From: an uncultured Pelagibacteraceae bacterium
GTDB lineage: Bacteria; Pseudomonadota; Alphaproteobacteria; Pelagibacterales; Pelagibacteraceae
Assembly (NCBI GenBank): GCA_902564565.1
Contig: CACFBW010000003.1
Span: 21,530 to 85,529 of the forward strand
DNA: 64,000 nt
Reading direction: 5' to 3'
The position numbers were made by a program, and so were the translations under genes. The notes under the pieces were generated by a model. That model was not told where the DNA came from. It did not search any database and saw only the letters and a program-made list of their open reading frames with translations. Positions 8,604 to 17,061 of this stretch are shown in pieces. Each line of letters opens with the position of its first letter. Positions within the stretch are counted from its first letter, which is position 1.

Positions 8604-9347
8604 ATGCAAAAAACAATAATTTTAATTCCCTCAAGAATGTCAGCCTCAAGGCTACCCGGAAAACCACTTTTAAAAATAAATGGTTTGTCCATTATTTCAC
8701 ATGTATTTAATAAGGCAAAAAGAACGAATATAGGTAGAGTTGTGGTTTGTACTGAAGATGATGAAATTTTTAAAGAAGTTAAAAGCAATGGGGGAGAAGC
8801 AGTTTTAACAAGTGATAAGCATAAATCTGGTAGTGATCGTATATTAGAAGGTTTTAAAAAGCTAAAAATTGATAATGTTGATTATATTCTAAATTTACAA
8901 GGTGACGAACCAAATATAGATGAGAATGATATAATAAATTTAAACAATTTTATGATTAAAAATAATAATACAGATATTGGAACATTAGCTACAAAAATTA
9001 AAGACGACAAAATTTTATCAAATAAAAATGTAGTCAAGGTAGCGTTAAAAGAAAAACTTTCTAATGAAAATTTTCCTTTCGCATTAGATTTTGCAAGAAA
9101 AGATTTGTCAAATAAATATGAAAATATTTACCACCATATTGGAATATATATTTATAAAGTAAATATTTTGGAAAAATTTGTAAATTTTGACCAAACTAAA
9201 AATGAGATGGAGTATAGACTTGAACAATTAAGAGCATTAGATAATGATATTAAAATTAACGTAGCTTTAGCAAAATCTTCACCAATAGGGATTGATACAG
9301 AAGAAGATTATCTAGCCTTAAAAAAAATAATGGAATATAAGTCATAA
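8604..9347 (+). CDS. kdsB: 3-deoxy-manno-octulosonate cytidylyltransferase (CMP-Kdo synthetase)
   Basis: Activates Kdo as CMP-Kdo for lipopolysaccharide core assembly. The N-terminal nucleotide-binding motif IPSRMSASRLPGKP is typical, followed by LQGDEP in the middle, and GIDTEEDY near the C-terminus. The 247 residues match the family. pheA starts one base after its stop, so both are probably one transcript. The substrate pathway starts with kdsD at 1564-2535. Confidence 0.95.
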   Translation: MQKTIILIPSRMSASRLPGKPLLKINGLSIISHVFNKAKRTNIGRVVVCTEDDEIFKEVKSNGGEAVLTSDKHKSGSDRILEGFKKLKIDNVDYILNLQGDEPNIDENDIINLNNFMIKNNNTDIGTLATKIKDDKILSNKNVVKVALKEKLSNENFPFALDFARKDLSNKYENIYHHIGIYIYKVNILEKFVNFDQTKNEMEYRLEQLRALDNDIKINVALAKSSPIGIDTEEDYLALKKIMEYKS

Positions 9348-9348
9348 A

Positions 9349-10176
9349 ATGAAAATACTTTACCAAGGATCCCCAGGTGCTTATTCACATTTGGCTGCTA
9401 ATGAACTTTATCCTGATGCAGAAATTGTAGCTTGTAAAACTTTTGATGAATGTTTTAAAAAAGCTGAAGAAGATAAATCTCTTAGAATAATTATACCCGA
9501 GTCAAATAGGATCACGGGAAATATCGGAATAGAATATTTAATTTTTAAACATCGTTTAAATATATATGCTGAACATTTTCACAAAATTGAACATAATTTA
9601 TTAGCACTTCCAGGAATAAAATTGAAAGATATTAATAACGTTTATTCTCACGCTCAGGCGTTATCTCAATGTTCAGAATTTATAAGAAAAAATAAGATAA
9701 ATGAAAATGTACGCGCTGATACGGCTGGCTCAGCAGCTTTAGTTGCAAAAAATAAAATTAAAAATGATGCAGCTATTGCTTCAAAATTAAGTGCTGAGAT
9801 TTACAAGCTAGATATTGTTGCGTCAAACATTGAAAATGAAAAAGGTAATGTTACTCGTTTTTTAATAATGGGAAAAAATATTTCACAGCCAGCGCTAGAA
9901 AAAAGCAAATATATAACTTCATTTTTATTTAAACTAAAAAGCAAACCAGCAGCTCTTTATCAATCCTTGGGAGGCTTTGCAATTAACGGGGTTAATTTAA
10001 CAAAACTACAAAGTTACCCAGAAAAAAATTCTTTTTCTTCATATTTTTTTTTATGCGATTTAGATGGTCATATTGACGATCCAAAAGTACAAAAATCTCT
10101 TGAAGAACTCGATTTACATTGTGAGGATTTTCACGTTCTAGGTGTTTTTCCAGCTGATAAGTTTCGAGATAATTAA
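9349..10176 (+). CDS. pheA: Prephenate dehydratase
   Basis: Converts prephenate to phenylpyruvate in phenylalanine synthesis. The 275 residues start with the family motif YQGSPGAYSH, include an NVTRFLIMG segment near residue 169, and end in an ACT regulatory domain (about 183-270) with a diverged ESRP-like region. There is no chorismate mutase domain, as usual for the monofunctional alphaproteobacterial enzyme. The ACT domain suggests allosteric control by phenylalanine. It is followed by the SRP RNA gene. Confidence 0.94.
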   Translation: MKILYQGSPGAYSHLAANELYPDAEIVACKTFDECFKKAEEDKSLRIIIPESNRITGNIGIEYLIFKHRLNIYAEHFHKIEHNLLALPGIKLKDINNVYSHAQALSQCSEFIRKNKINENVRADTAGSAALVAKNKIKNDAAIASKLSAEIYKLDIVASNIENEKGNVTRFLIMGKNISQPALEKSKYITSFLFKLKSKPAALYQSLGGFAINGVNLTKLQSYPEKNSFSSYFFLCDLDGHIDDPKVQKSLEELDLHCEDFHVLGVFPADKFRDN

Positions 10177-10197
10177 TTTTTTTTTAAATACTTTATA

Positions 10198-10227
10198 TTG
10201 TAGAATAGAAATCATTGCTGCTATAAT
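10198..10227 (+). promoter_or_regulatory. Promoter of the SRP RNA gene
   Basis: TTGTAG (10198-10203) and a perfect TATAAT (10222-10227) are separated by 18 bases and sit 6 bases before the first base of the SRP RNA stem at 10234. The spacing fits a sigma-70 promoter for a stable RNA. The assignment is by inspection only. Confidence 0.6.
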
Positions 10228-10233
10228 ACATTT

Positions 10234-10317
10234 GGAGGCTAGAGGTGAATGCTGCTTGAACCCGACCAGATCTTAACAGAAGCAATCGTAGAGACGGTAA
10301 TTCAGGTTCTAGTCTCC
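10234..10317 (+). ncRNA. ffs: Signal recognition particle RNA (4.5S type)
   Basis: Small SRP RNA that binds Ffh for co-translational membrane targeting. The ends pair as a long stem (GGAGGCTAGA with TCTAGTCTCC, one G-T pair), and inner segments GGTGAAT and ATTCAGG continue the helix. The apical domain IV core is visible as CCAGATC..AACAGAAGCAATCG, a variant of the conserved Ffh-binding loops. Its place just upstream of dnaX is the common alphaproteobacterial arrangement. Exact ends are estimated from the stem. Confidence 0.88.
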
Positions 10318-10326
10318 TAATTTGTT

Positions 10327-11997
10327 ATGAATGAAAATTTGAAAGTTTTATCTTTAAAATATAGACCAAAAGTTTTTGACGATTTAATAGGTCAAAATAT
10401 TGTTGCTGAAACAATTACCAACTCTATAAAATTTAATAAAATTCCAAATGCATATTTATTTACTGGGATTAGAGGAGTTGGAAAAACTACAATAGCAAGA
10501 ATAGTTGCAAAATCACTTAATTGTGAAAAAGGTTTTTATAACATCTGTAGAAATAATTTTTGTGAAAACTGTAAAGCAATTTCAAACTCAAATCATATAG
10601 ATGTTTTGGAAATGGATGCAGCTAGCAAAACAGGTGTTGACGATGTTAGGGATCTGATTGAGTTTTCAAGATATGGCCCTTCAATAGCAAAATATAAAAT
10701 TTTTATAATTGATGAAGTGCATATGTTGAGCAAGCAAGCCTTTAACGCATTGCTAAAAACTTTAGAAGAACCACCAGAATATTTAAAATTTATATTTGCT
10801 ACTACAGAAATAAAAAAAATTCCCGTTACAGTTATATCGAGATGTCAAAGATTTGATTTGTCAAGAGTAAAGTCAGATGAACTTTTTCAGTATATAAAAA
10901 AAATTAAAGATTTAGAAAAAGGAAAAGCAACCGATGAAGCTTTGAAACTAATAGTTAAAATTTCCGAAGGTTCTGTTAGAGATGCACTTTCACTTTTAGA
11001 TAGAGCCTTAGTAAGTTTAGATAGTAATGATGAATTAGATTTAAATATGGCCCAAAAAATATTTGGATATTTTGATAAATCACAATTAATAAATTTATTT
11101 AAATTAATTTTTGAAGGAAATGAAAAAGAAGTTTTAAAAATATATAGATCGATTTATGACCAAGGAGTTGAAGCAAAAATATTTTTAAATGATTTTTTAG
11201 AACTTTTATATTATTTCAAAAATATTAATTCTCTAGAAGTTACGGGAAATAATTTTTCTTTGAATGATGAAGAGTTTAATTTAATAAAAAAAATATCTAA
11301 TAAAATTGATCAAAATACATTAATACTTTTTTGGCAATTTACCATCAAAACATTAAGTGAAATTGATGTTGTTTCTAACCCTAATTTATCGATTGAAATG
11401 TTTTTTATCAGATTGATTCATTTAAAAGACATAAATAATTTTTCAGGCATAAAAAGTGATTATGATCTACCAAATGTTGACAATAACATTTCCGTAAAAA
11501 ATTCTCTTTCAGAAAATAAAGATTTGTTTGATTTAAAAAATAAAACTGTAGGGCAAATTAAAAATATAACTCAAGAAAATCAACCAGACATAGATCTAAA
11601 AGAAAATAAAAAATCTCAAAATTTATTAATTAATTCTTTCAATGAATTGTTAAAAATTTGTATTTTAAAAAAAGAAATGAAATTAAAATATGAGCTGGAA
11701 AAAAATGTAAATCTGGTTAGTTTTGACAAACAAAGGATAGAAATTTCTTTTAATGAAGATTTAGATAAAGAATTCATAAAAATACTGTCATCAAAATTAT
11801 ATGATTGGACTGGCAAAAGATGGATAATTACTCTTTCTAGAGAAAAGGGCGATTTCTCAATAAAAGAAAAAGAATCAAATAACAAAAATGAAATTATATC
11901 AAAGATGAAAGAAACCATTAGTTATAAAAAAATGTTAGAAAATTTCCCGGATGCAGAAATTATCGATGTTGATATAAAAAAAAATAATAATGACTGA
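10327..11997 (+). CDS. dnaX: DNA polymerase III subunits gamma/tau
   Basis: Clamp-loader ATPase that loads the sliding clamp and ties the polymerase to the helicase. Walker A GIRGVGKT is at 47-54. Zinc-binding cysteines are at 66, 74, 79 and 82, and the DEVH Walker B at 129-132. A sensor segment with ISRCQRFD follows. The C-terminal third is Lys/Asn-rich and carries the weakly conserved tau-like domain. The 556 residues are on the short side. It overlaps ybaB by 8 bases and forms dnaX-ybaB-recR. A gamma-producing frameshift cannot be judged because A-runs are everywhere. Confidence 0.95.
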   Translation: MNENLKVLSLKYRPKVFDDLIGQNIVAETITNSIKFNKIPNAYLFTGIRGVGKTTIARIVAKSLNCEKGFYNICRNNFCENCKAISNSNHIDVLEMDAASKTGVDDVRDLIEFSRYGPSIAKYKIFIIDEVHMLSKQAFNALLKTLEEPPEYLKFIFATTEIKKIPVTVISRCQRFDLSRVKSDELFQYIKKIKDLEKGKATDEALKLIVKISEGSVRDALSLLDRALVSLDSNDELDLNMAQKIFGYFDKSQLINLFKLIFEGNEKEVLKIYRSIYDQGVEAKIFLNDFLELLYYFKNINSLEVTGNNFSLNDEEFNLIKKISNKIDQNTLILFWQFTIKTLSEIDVVSNPNLSIEMFFIRLIHLKDINNFSGIKSDYDLPNVDNNISVKNSLSENKDLFDLKNKTVGQIKNITQENQPDIDLKENKKSQNLLINSFNELLKICILKKEMKLKYELEKNVNLVSFDKQRIEISFNEDLDKEFIKILSSKLYDWTGKRWIITLSREKGDFSIKEKESNNKNEIISKMKETISYKKMLENFPDAEIIDVDIKKNNND

Positions 11998-12313
11998 TTT
12001 TTCAAAAATTTTAGCTCAAGCCAAAGAATTGGAATTTAAAATGAGAGAAAGCCAGGAAAAAATTAAAAATATTAAGGTTGAGGGTGTTTCTGGTGATAAT
12101 TCAGTAAAGGTTACACTTAATGGGGACGGTGAAGTGATTAATTTAGAAATATCTCAAGAAGCCATTAAAGAGGGAAAAGAAATTTTGCAAGATTTGATAG
12201 TTGCTGCTGTTAATAAAGCTAGAGAAAGATTAAAAATAAAAACTTCTGAAGAAATTTCTAGAGCAACCGCAGGAGGATTAGGAATACCAGGGTTAAATAA
12301 ATTTCCTTTCTAA
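11990..12313 (+). CDS. ybaB: YbaB/EbfC family nucleoid-associated protein
   Basis: Small DNA-binding protein (107 residues) that forms tweezer-like dimers. The N-terminal half is a coiled helix, and the centre has the family strand pattern around VKVTLNGDGEV. The C-terminus has the conserved AGGLGIPGLNKFPF ending. The gene overlaps dnaX by 8 bases and is followed by recR after 5 bases; this trio is conserved across bacteria, suggesting a link between clamp loading and repair. Confidence 0.94.
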   Translation: MTDFSKILAQAKELEFKMRESQEKIKNIKVEGVSGDNSVKVTLNGDGEVINLEISQEAIKEGKEILQDLIVAAVNKARERLKIKTSEEISRATAGGLGIPGLNKFPF

Positions 12314-12318
12314 GATTT

Positions 12319-12930
12319 ATGCAAGAAATTAAAGAGATTGAAGAGTTAGTTAAACTTATTTCTAAACTTCCCGGTTTAGGACCTCGTTCATCCCGTCGCA
12401 TTGTTTTAAAATTAATTAATAATCGAGAAGAAATATTAAAACCAACTGCCAATTCTTTAGCCAAAGTTTTTAAAAATGTATCAAGATGTCAGTCATGTGG
12501 AGCTTTAAAATCTAATATTGAAGGTTGTAATAACTGTGAAAACATTAAACAAAAATATAATAAAATTTGTGTTGTAGAAACAGTAAGCGATCAATGGGCA
12601 ATTGAAAATTCTAATATTTATCAAGGTTATTTTCATATTTTAGGAGGAACTGTTTCTTCTTTAGGGCAAAGAAAGGAAGATCTTTTAATAAATTCTTTGG
12701 TTGAAAGAGTTAAGAGAGATAATATTGAAGAAGTAATTATTGCAACTAGTGCAACTGTAGAAGGCCAAACAACAGCATACTATATTCAAGATAGTTTAAA
12801 AAATACAATTGCAAAAGTTTCAAGATTAGCAAGAGGAATTCCAATTGGAACAGACGTAGAAAATCTTGATGACGGGACCCTTGTTGCAGCTTTTAAAAAT
12901 AGAGATAGAATAGAAAATAGTTCTGATTAA
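12319..12930 (+). CDS. recR: Recombination protein RecR
   Basis: Acts with RecF and RecO to load RecA at single-strand gaps. It has 203 residues: an N-terminal helix-hairpin-helix with LPGLGPRSSRR (17-27), a C4 zinc finger with cysteines at 57, 60, 70 and 73, then a TOPRIM domain with the HILGG segment. All zinc ligands are present, in contrast with DnaG in this window. The TAA stop overlaps the ccrM stop on the other strand within TTAA. Confidence 0.96.
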   Translation: MQEIKEIEELVKLISKLPGLGPRSSRRIVLKLINNREEILKPTANSLAKVFKNVSRCQSCGALKSNIEGCNNCENIKQKYNKICVVETVSDQWAIENSNIYQGYFHILGGTVSSLGQRKEDLLINSLVERVKRDNIEEVIIATSATVEGQTTAYYIQDSLKNTIAKVSRLARGIPIGTDVENLDDGTLVAAFKNRDRIENSSD

Positions 12931-14000
12931 TTATTGTCTCTCATTCTTTGCCTTAGCTCATCTATTGGTTTAAGTGAGTTTCCAGACTTATAGTACCAAT
13001 AAGTCCAACCATTGCAGCTCTCTGCACCTAATATTTTTGCTGCAATTTTATGAATAGAACCTTCGGATTGTTGGTATTTAATGCTCCCATCAACCATAAT
13101 TTTTGCATTAATTTTTTTCTTTTGATCATATATTTCTGTACCTGGTTTAATAACTCCCATTTCTACCAATGAACCAAAAGGAATTCTGGACTTAGACCTA
13201 TTATTTTGTAAGACATCCAAGTAGTTGTCTTCTATTGGTTTTGTATTTTTTAGTCTTCTATTTGCAACTTCAAAATAAGTTTTATCTTTCTCAATTCCAT
13301 AAAAAAATCTTCCAAGTTTTTTTGCAACTACAGCAGTAGTTCCAGAACCTGAAAATGGATCTAAAATAAAATCATTTTTGTTTGTAGAAGCTAAAATTAT
13401 TCGATGAAGCAATGCTTCTGGTTTTTGAGTAGAGTGAACTTTTTTACCTTTTTCTTTCAATCTTTCTTTTCCACTACAAATAGGTATGTTCCAAGTTGAT
13501 CTCATTTGAAGATCGTCATTTAAACATTTTAATGACTGATAATTAAAAGTATATTTTGATTTTTCATTTTTAGATGCCCAAATTAAGGTTTCATGAGCAT
13601 TAGTAAATCTTGTTCCTCTAAAGTTTGGCATTGGATTATTTTTATCCCAAATTACATCGTTTAATATCCAAAAACCTAAATCTTGAATTTTTGATCCAAC
13701 TCTAAAAATATTATGATAGCTACCTATAACCCAAATACTTCCATTTTTTTTTAAAATTCTTTTACATTCTTTAAGCCATTTAACTGTAAAATCATCATAA
13801 GTTTTAAAACTTTCAAATTTGTCCCATTTGTCGTTTACTGCATTTACTTTAGACCGATCAGGTCTAACTAATTCATTTTTTAATTGTAAATTGTATGGAG
13901 GATCAGCAAATACAAGATCAAAAGTTTCATCAGGGATTTTTTTTAATTCTTTAAGGCTATTCCCATTTATAATTTTGTTTTTTAAATTTGTATTATTCAT
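12927..14000 (-). CDS. ccrM: Cell-cycle-regulated adenine DNA methyltransferase (GANTC)
   Basis: Beta-class adenine methylase that methylates GANTC after replication and so times GcrA-dependent transcription. The catalytic DPPYNLQL motif is at 33-40, followed by the target-recognition region, and the AdoMet-binding DPFSGSGTT at 214-222. The C-terminal extension (about 270-357) ends in the CcrM-type domain with GWTYWYYK and REL/RQRMR-like residues. The 357 residues match the family. It lies downstream of rnhB as in Caulobacter, but an 85-base gap with its own promoter and several GANTC sites separates them. Confidence 0.96.
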   Translation of the reverse strand: MNNTNLKNKIINGNSLKELKKIPDETFDLVFADPPYNLQLKNELVRPDRSKVNAVNDKWDKFESFKTYDDFTVKWLKECKRILKKNGSIWVIGSYHNIFRVGSKIQDLGFWILNDVIWDKNNPMPNFRGTRFTNAHETLIWASKNEKSKYTFNYQSLKCLNDDLQMRSTWNIPICSGKERLKEKGKKVHSTQKPEALLHRIILASTNKNDFILDPFSGSGTTAVVAKKLGRFFYGIEKDKTYFEVANRRLKNTKPIEDNYLDVLQNNRSKSRIPFGSLVEMGVIKPGTEIYDQKKKINAKIMVDGSIKYQQSEGSIHKIAAKILGAESCNGWTYWYYKSGNSLKPIDELRQRMRDNN

Positions 14001-14013
14001 TTTATAAAAAACA

Positions 14014-14042
14014 ATTAGACTCTAGGTTGGAGTCCCCGTCAA
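14014..14042 (-). promoter_or_regulatory. ccrM promoter with GANTC methylation sites
   Basis: On the minus strand TTGACG (14042-14037) and TCTAAT (14019-14014) form a sigma-70-like promoter with a 17-bp spacer. It would start transcription about 7 bases before the ccrM ATG. One GANTC site (14030-14034) lies in the spacer and a second (14018-14022) overlaps the -10 box by two bases. Two more are at 14062-14066 and 14091-14095. The 6-bp repeat AGGTTG/CAACCT flanks the spacer site. This is the layout expected for a GcrA/CcrM-controlled promoter; actual regulation is inferred. Confidence 0.7.
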
Positions 14043-14059
14043 CCTGAGATTGAATTAAT

Positions 14060-14097
14060 TTGAGTCCTAATAGTTGCTTAAAATATTAAGGACTCAA
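14060..14097. repeat. Inverted repeat with a GANTC site in each arm
   Basis: TTGAGTCC (14060-14067) and GGACTCAA (14090-14097) are perfect 8-bp inverted arms separated by 22 bases; the right arm covers the rnhB stop. Each arm contains a GANTC site. There is no T-run after the repeat on the rnhB strand, so it is a weak terminator candidate. A protein-binding or methylation-sensitive site upstream of ccrM is the other reading. Confidence 0.5.
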
Positions 14098-14655
14098 CAT
14101 GTTGTATATTGGCCGGAATGTTTTTCTGTGATGTTTTGTGACTCCAAATTTTTTAATAGCTTTTAAATGTTCACTAGTTCCATACCCGGCATTTTTGTTC
14201 CAACTATAATTTTTATACTTTTTTGACATTTTTGTTATTAAACGATCCCTCGATACTTTTGCTATTATTGATGCGGCTGAAATTTCAGGTACTTTTTGAT
14301 CACCTTTAATTATATTTTTAATTTTATAGCTTTGTAATTTTGGAACTTTATTTCCATCAATTAAAATCAATTTAGGTTTTTTTTTAAGCTTTTTAATTGC
14401 TCTTTTCATAGCCAATAAACTAGCATTTAAAATATTTAATTTTTCTATTTCGAATTTTGAGGCAGAACCTATGGCCCATATAGAATTTTTCTTAATATAT
14501 TTTTCTAAAGTTTTACGTTTAATCTTTGATAATTTTTTTGAATCTTTAAGTTTTTTTTTATCTATTTTGTTATTTAATATTATAGCCGCTGCGAAAACTG
14601 GTCCAATCAAACTGCCTCTACCAACTTCATCAACTCCCGCTATGAGTTTTTTCAT
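14086..14655 (-). CDS. rnhB: Ribonuclease HII
   Basis: Removes RNA from RNA-DNA hybrids and single ribonucleotides from DNA. Catalytic Asp-Glu are in DEVGRG (9-14); further acidic residues are in ILIDGN and KVSRD, as in the family. It has 189 residues. It is followed by ccrM and preceded, with the stop and start overlapping region at 14655-14656, by the uracil-DNA glycosylase gene. The three form a DNA-maintenance cluster on the minus strand. Confidence 0.95.
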   Translation of the reverse strand: MKKLIAGVDEVGRGSLIGPVFAAAIILNNKIDKKKLKDSKKLSKIKRKTLEKYIKKNSIWAIGSASKFEIEKLNILNASLLAMKRAIKKLKKKPKLILIDGNKVPKLQSYKIKNIIKGDQKVPEISAASIIAKVSRDRLITKMSKKYKNYSWNKNAGYGTSEHLKAIKKFGVTKHHRKTFRPIYNMLSP

Positions 14656-15360
14656 TTAAAATTTTATACCCAATTCGTCTATTTTTTTTCTGATTATTTT
14701 TAAATCTTTCCAAGAGTATTTTTTTTGATCTGCTTGTCGTAACAAATATGCAGGATGAAAAGTTATTATTGTGAGATAAGTTTTATTATTAATAATTATT
14801 TCTTTCCAATTACCTCTTTCTTTTGAAATTTTAATTTTTGAACCGAATAATGATTCCATGGCGGTGCTTCCCATAAGAACTAATATTTTTGGATCGATTA
14901 TTGAGATATGATTTCTTAAAAAATTTGAATATTTTGTTATTTCGCTAGGCTCTGGTTTTCTATTATTAGGTGGTCTAAAGTTTACGACATTTGTTATATA
15001 GATATTTTTTCTATTAATGTTTATGGCTTTAAACATTTTATTTAATAACATTCCCGCTTCACCCACAAAAGGCTTTCCTAGTTCATCTTCTTTTTGTCCA
15101 GGTCCTTCACCAACAATCATTATAGGACTATCAATATTGCCATCGCCAAATACTATTTTTGACGCATTATACTTTAGTTCACAATTTTCAATATTTTGGA
15201 TTTTTTCTTTCAGTTTATTTAATTGTTCATTTTTATTCTCAGGCAAAGGTTTAATTTTTACCCTATTAATTGGATTATTGCTAAAAACACAATCTAAATC
15301 ATAAGAATCTATTATTTCTGTATTGATTATGTCATTTTGATTTAATATTTTTTCATTCAT
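14656..15360 (-). CDS. Family 4-type uracil-DNA glycosylase lacking most Fe-S cysteines
   Basis: Excises uracil from DNA. Family motifs are present: GEGPGQKED (84-92) followed by GKPFVGEAG (95-103), and HPAYLLR near the C-terminus. Of the four cysteines that hold the [4Fe-4S] cluster in classical family 4 enzymes, only Cys60 remains; the later two positions are Phe128 and Tyr144. The cluster is therefore probably absent. The 234 residues include an N-terminal extension of about 50 residues typical of alphaproteobacterial members. Its ATG is only 12 bases from the divergent TPR gene. Confidence 0.9.
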   Translation of the reverse strand: MNEKILNQNDIINTEIIDSYDLDCVFSNNPINRVKIKPLPENKNEQLNKLKEKIQNIENCELKYNASKIVFGDGNIDSPIMIVGEGPGQKEDELGKPFVGEAGMLLNKMFKAININRKNIYITNVVNFRPPNNRKPEPSEITKYSNFLRNHISIIDPKILVLMGSTAMESLFGSKIKISKERGNWKEIIINNKTYLTIITFHPAYLLRQADQKKYSWKDLKIIRKKIDELGIKF

Positions 15361-15372
15361 AAAAATATATTT

Positions 15373-17058
15373 ATGTTTAACACTATTTTTAAAATATTAA
15401 TTTTCTTATTATTTTTAAATATTAACCCAGTATACTCTAAAATTACAAATAATACTGATTTTAAAACAAAAAACTTATCCAGCTATTTTTCAGCTCTTAT
15501 TTCGTTTGAAAATCAACAAAACAAAGACGCTTTAAAATTTTTTAATTCATCTAAATCTTTAATTCGTTTTCATGAACCATATCTTCAAAATTATATAAAT
15601 TCTCTTGTTCAAGAGGGAAAAATTAAAAAAGCTGCTCATGAATTGAAATTCGCCTCTAATGAAAATAATTTAGATTTTTTTGAAGCCTATTTGTTACTTT
15701 TTATTGATGTAATTAAAAAAAAAGATAGCACAAAAAGTAAAAAATATTTAAAAAAATTAACAAGCTTTAAAAACAAAGGATCTTTTGAAAAAGTTATAAT
15801 TAAAACACTGGAGGATTTTTTCTATGTTTTTGAAAATAAAAAAAACCTCCCAATAAACAAAGATCTCGGCGATCTAGGATTTATAAATTTAATTTTTCAA
15901 AGTTGTTATTTGGGGAAAAATGAATCAGAAAATTATTTTAGAAACTTACTTAATGAAAATGAGTTAGATTATTCTAGATATATATTTTTTTATATTAATT
16001 ATTTAATTTCTGAAGGAAGATATAAAGAAGTGAAAGATGTCACAGATAATGTGGATGTTATAAATAGCAGTCTATTAGTTTTACAAACTAAAAATTGGAT
16101 TGACACGAAGCAATTTAATAGAATTAGTTCAATATTTTCTTGTAAAAATGAAACTGATATTTTAGGTGAATTTTTTTATTTAATTGCAAGTCTATATTCT
16201 TCAGAGGAAGATTATGCAAAATCTAATTTTTATTTAAAAATATCTAATTTTTTAAATCCAAAATTTAAACTCAACTTAACATTAATTTCTGAAAATTTTT
16301 ATATAAATAATAAATATTCAGAAAGTAAATTTGCTATAAAAGATTTTAATGAAGACGATGGCATCTACTATTGGTATAAAATTAAAAAAAACGCCCAAAT
16401 TATTTTAAAAGAAAACGGAATAGAAAAATCATCAAATTATCTAAAAAAAAATTTTAAAAAAATAAAAAATCCATCAGAAAAAATTCTTTTTGATATGGCA
16501 AATTTATTTAAAAGCTTTAAAAAATATGAAGAAGCTATTAAGTATTATAATAAAATTTTACCAAAACTAAATAAGCATTCGTTAACATATGCTGATGTTT
16601 TGTATAGAAGAGGAGGTGGATTTGAAAGATTGGGTGATTATGTTAAATCAGATAAAGATCTTTTACAGTCTCTAGAAATTGAACCAGATGATGCTTACGT
16701 TTTAAATTATTTAGCTTATTCATGGTTAGAAAGAAATTATAAAATTGATGTTGCAATGCAAATGCTTGAAACAGCATACGCTCAAGAACCAGAGGATGCT
16801 TTTATTATAGACTCAATCGGCTGGGCCCATTATTTAAAGGGTAATTATATTAAGGCAGAACAATTATTAAAAAAAGCAATTCAAATAATGCCTGATGACC
16901 CAATAGTAAATGATCATTACGGAGATATTTTGTGGCATCTAGATAGAAAGATAGAAGCCCAATATTATTGGAAAAGCGTTTTAAGCTTTAATGACTCAGA
17001 AGATGAAATAAAAGATAAAGCCTATATGAAAATTTTAAAAGGTTTGAAAAAAATATAA
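15373..17058 (+). CDS. Exported TPR-repeat protein
   Basis: Unnamed 561-residue protein with a signal peptide (hydrophobic 4-18, cleavage probably after VYS near residue 22). A diverged N-terminal half is followed by several tetratricopeptide repeats from roughly 365 to 530. These include pairs such as YEEAIKYYNKIL, and repeats with conserved Ala/Leu/Asp-Pro spacing near the end. TPR proteins scaffold complexes, here in the periplasm or outer membrane. It lies 3 bases before ispE, an arrangement seen in other alphaproteobacteria, but its specific role is unknown. Confidence 0.85.
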   Translation: MFNTIFKILIFLLFLNINPVYSKITNNTDFKTKNLSSYFSALISFENQQNKDALKFFNSSKSLIRFHEPYLQNYINSLVQEGKIKKAAHELKFASNENNLDFFEAYLLLFIDVIKKKDSTKSKKYLKKLTSFKNKGSFEKVIIKTLEDFFYVFENKKNLPINKDLGDLGFINLIFQSCYLGKNESENYFRNLLNENELDYSRYIFFYINYLISEGRYKEVKDVTDNVDVINSSLLVLQTKNWIDTKQFNRISSIFSCKNETDILGEFFYLIASLYSSEEDYAKSNFYLKISNFLNPKFKLNLTLISENFYINNKYSESKFAIKDFNEDDGIYYWYKIKKNAQIILKENGIEKSSNYLKKNFKKIKNPSEKILFDMANLFKSFKKYEEAIKYYNKILPKLNKHSLTYADVLYRRGGGFERLGDYVKSDKDLLQSLEIEPDDAYVLNYLAYSWLERNYKIDVAMQMLETAYAQEPEDAFIIDSIGWAHYLKGNYIKAEQLLKKAIQIMPDDPIVNDHYGDILWHLDRKIEAQYYWKSVLSFNDSEDEIKDKAYMKILKGLKKI

Positions 17059-17061
17059 TAA

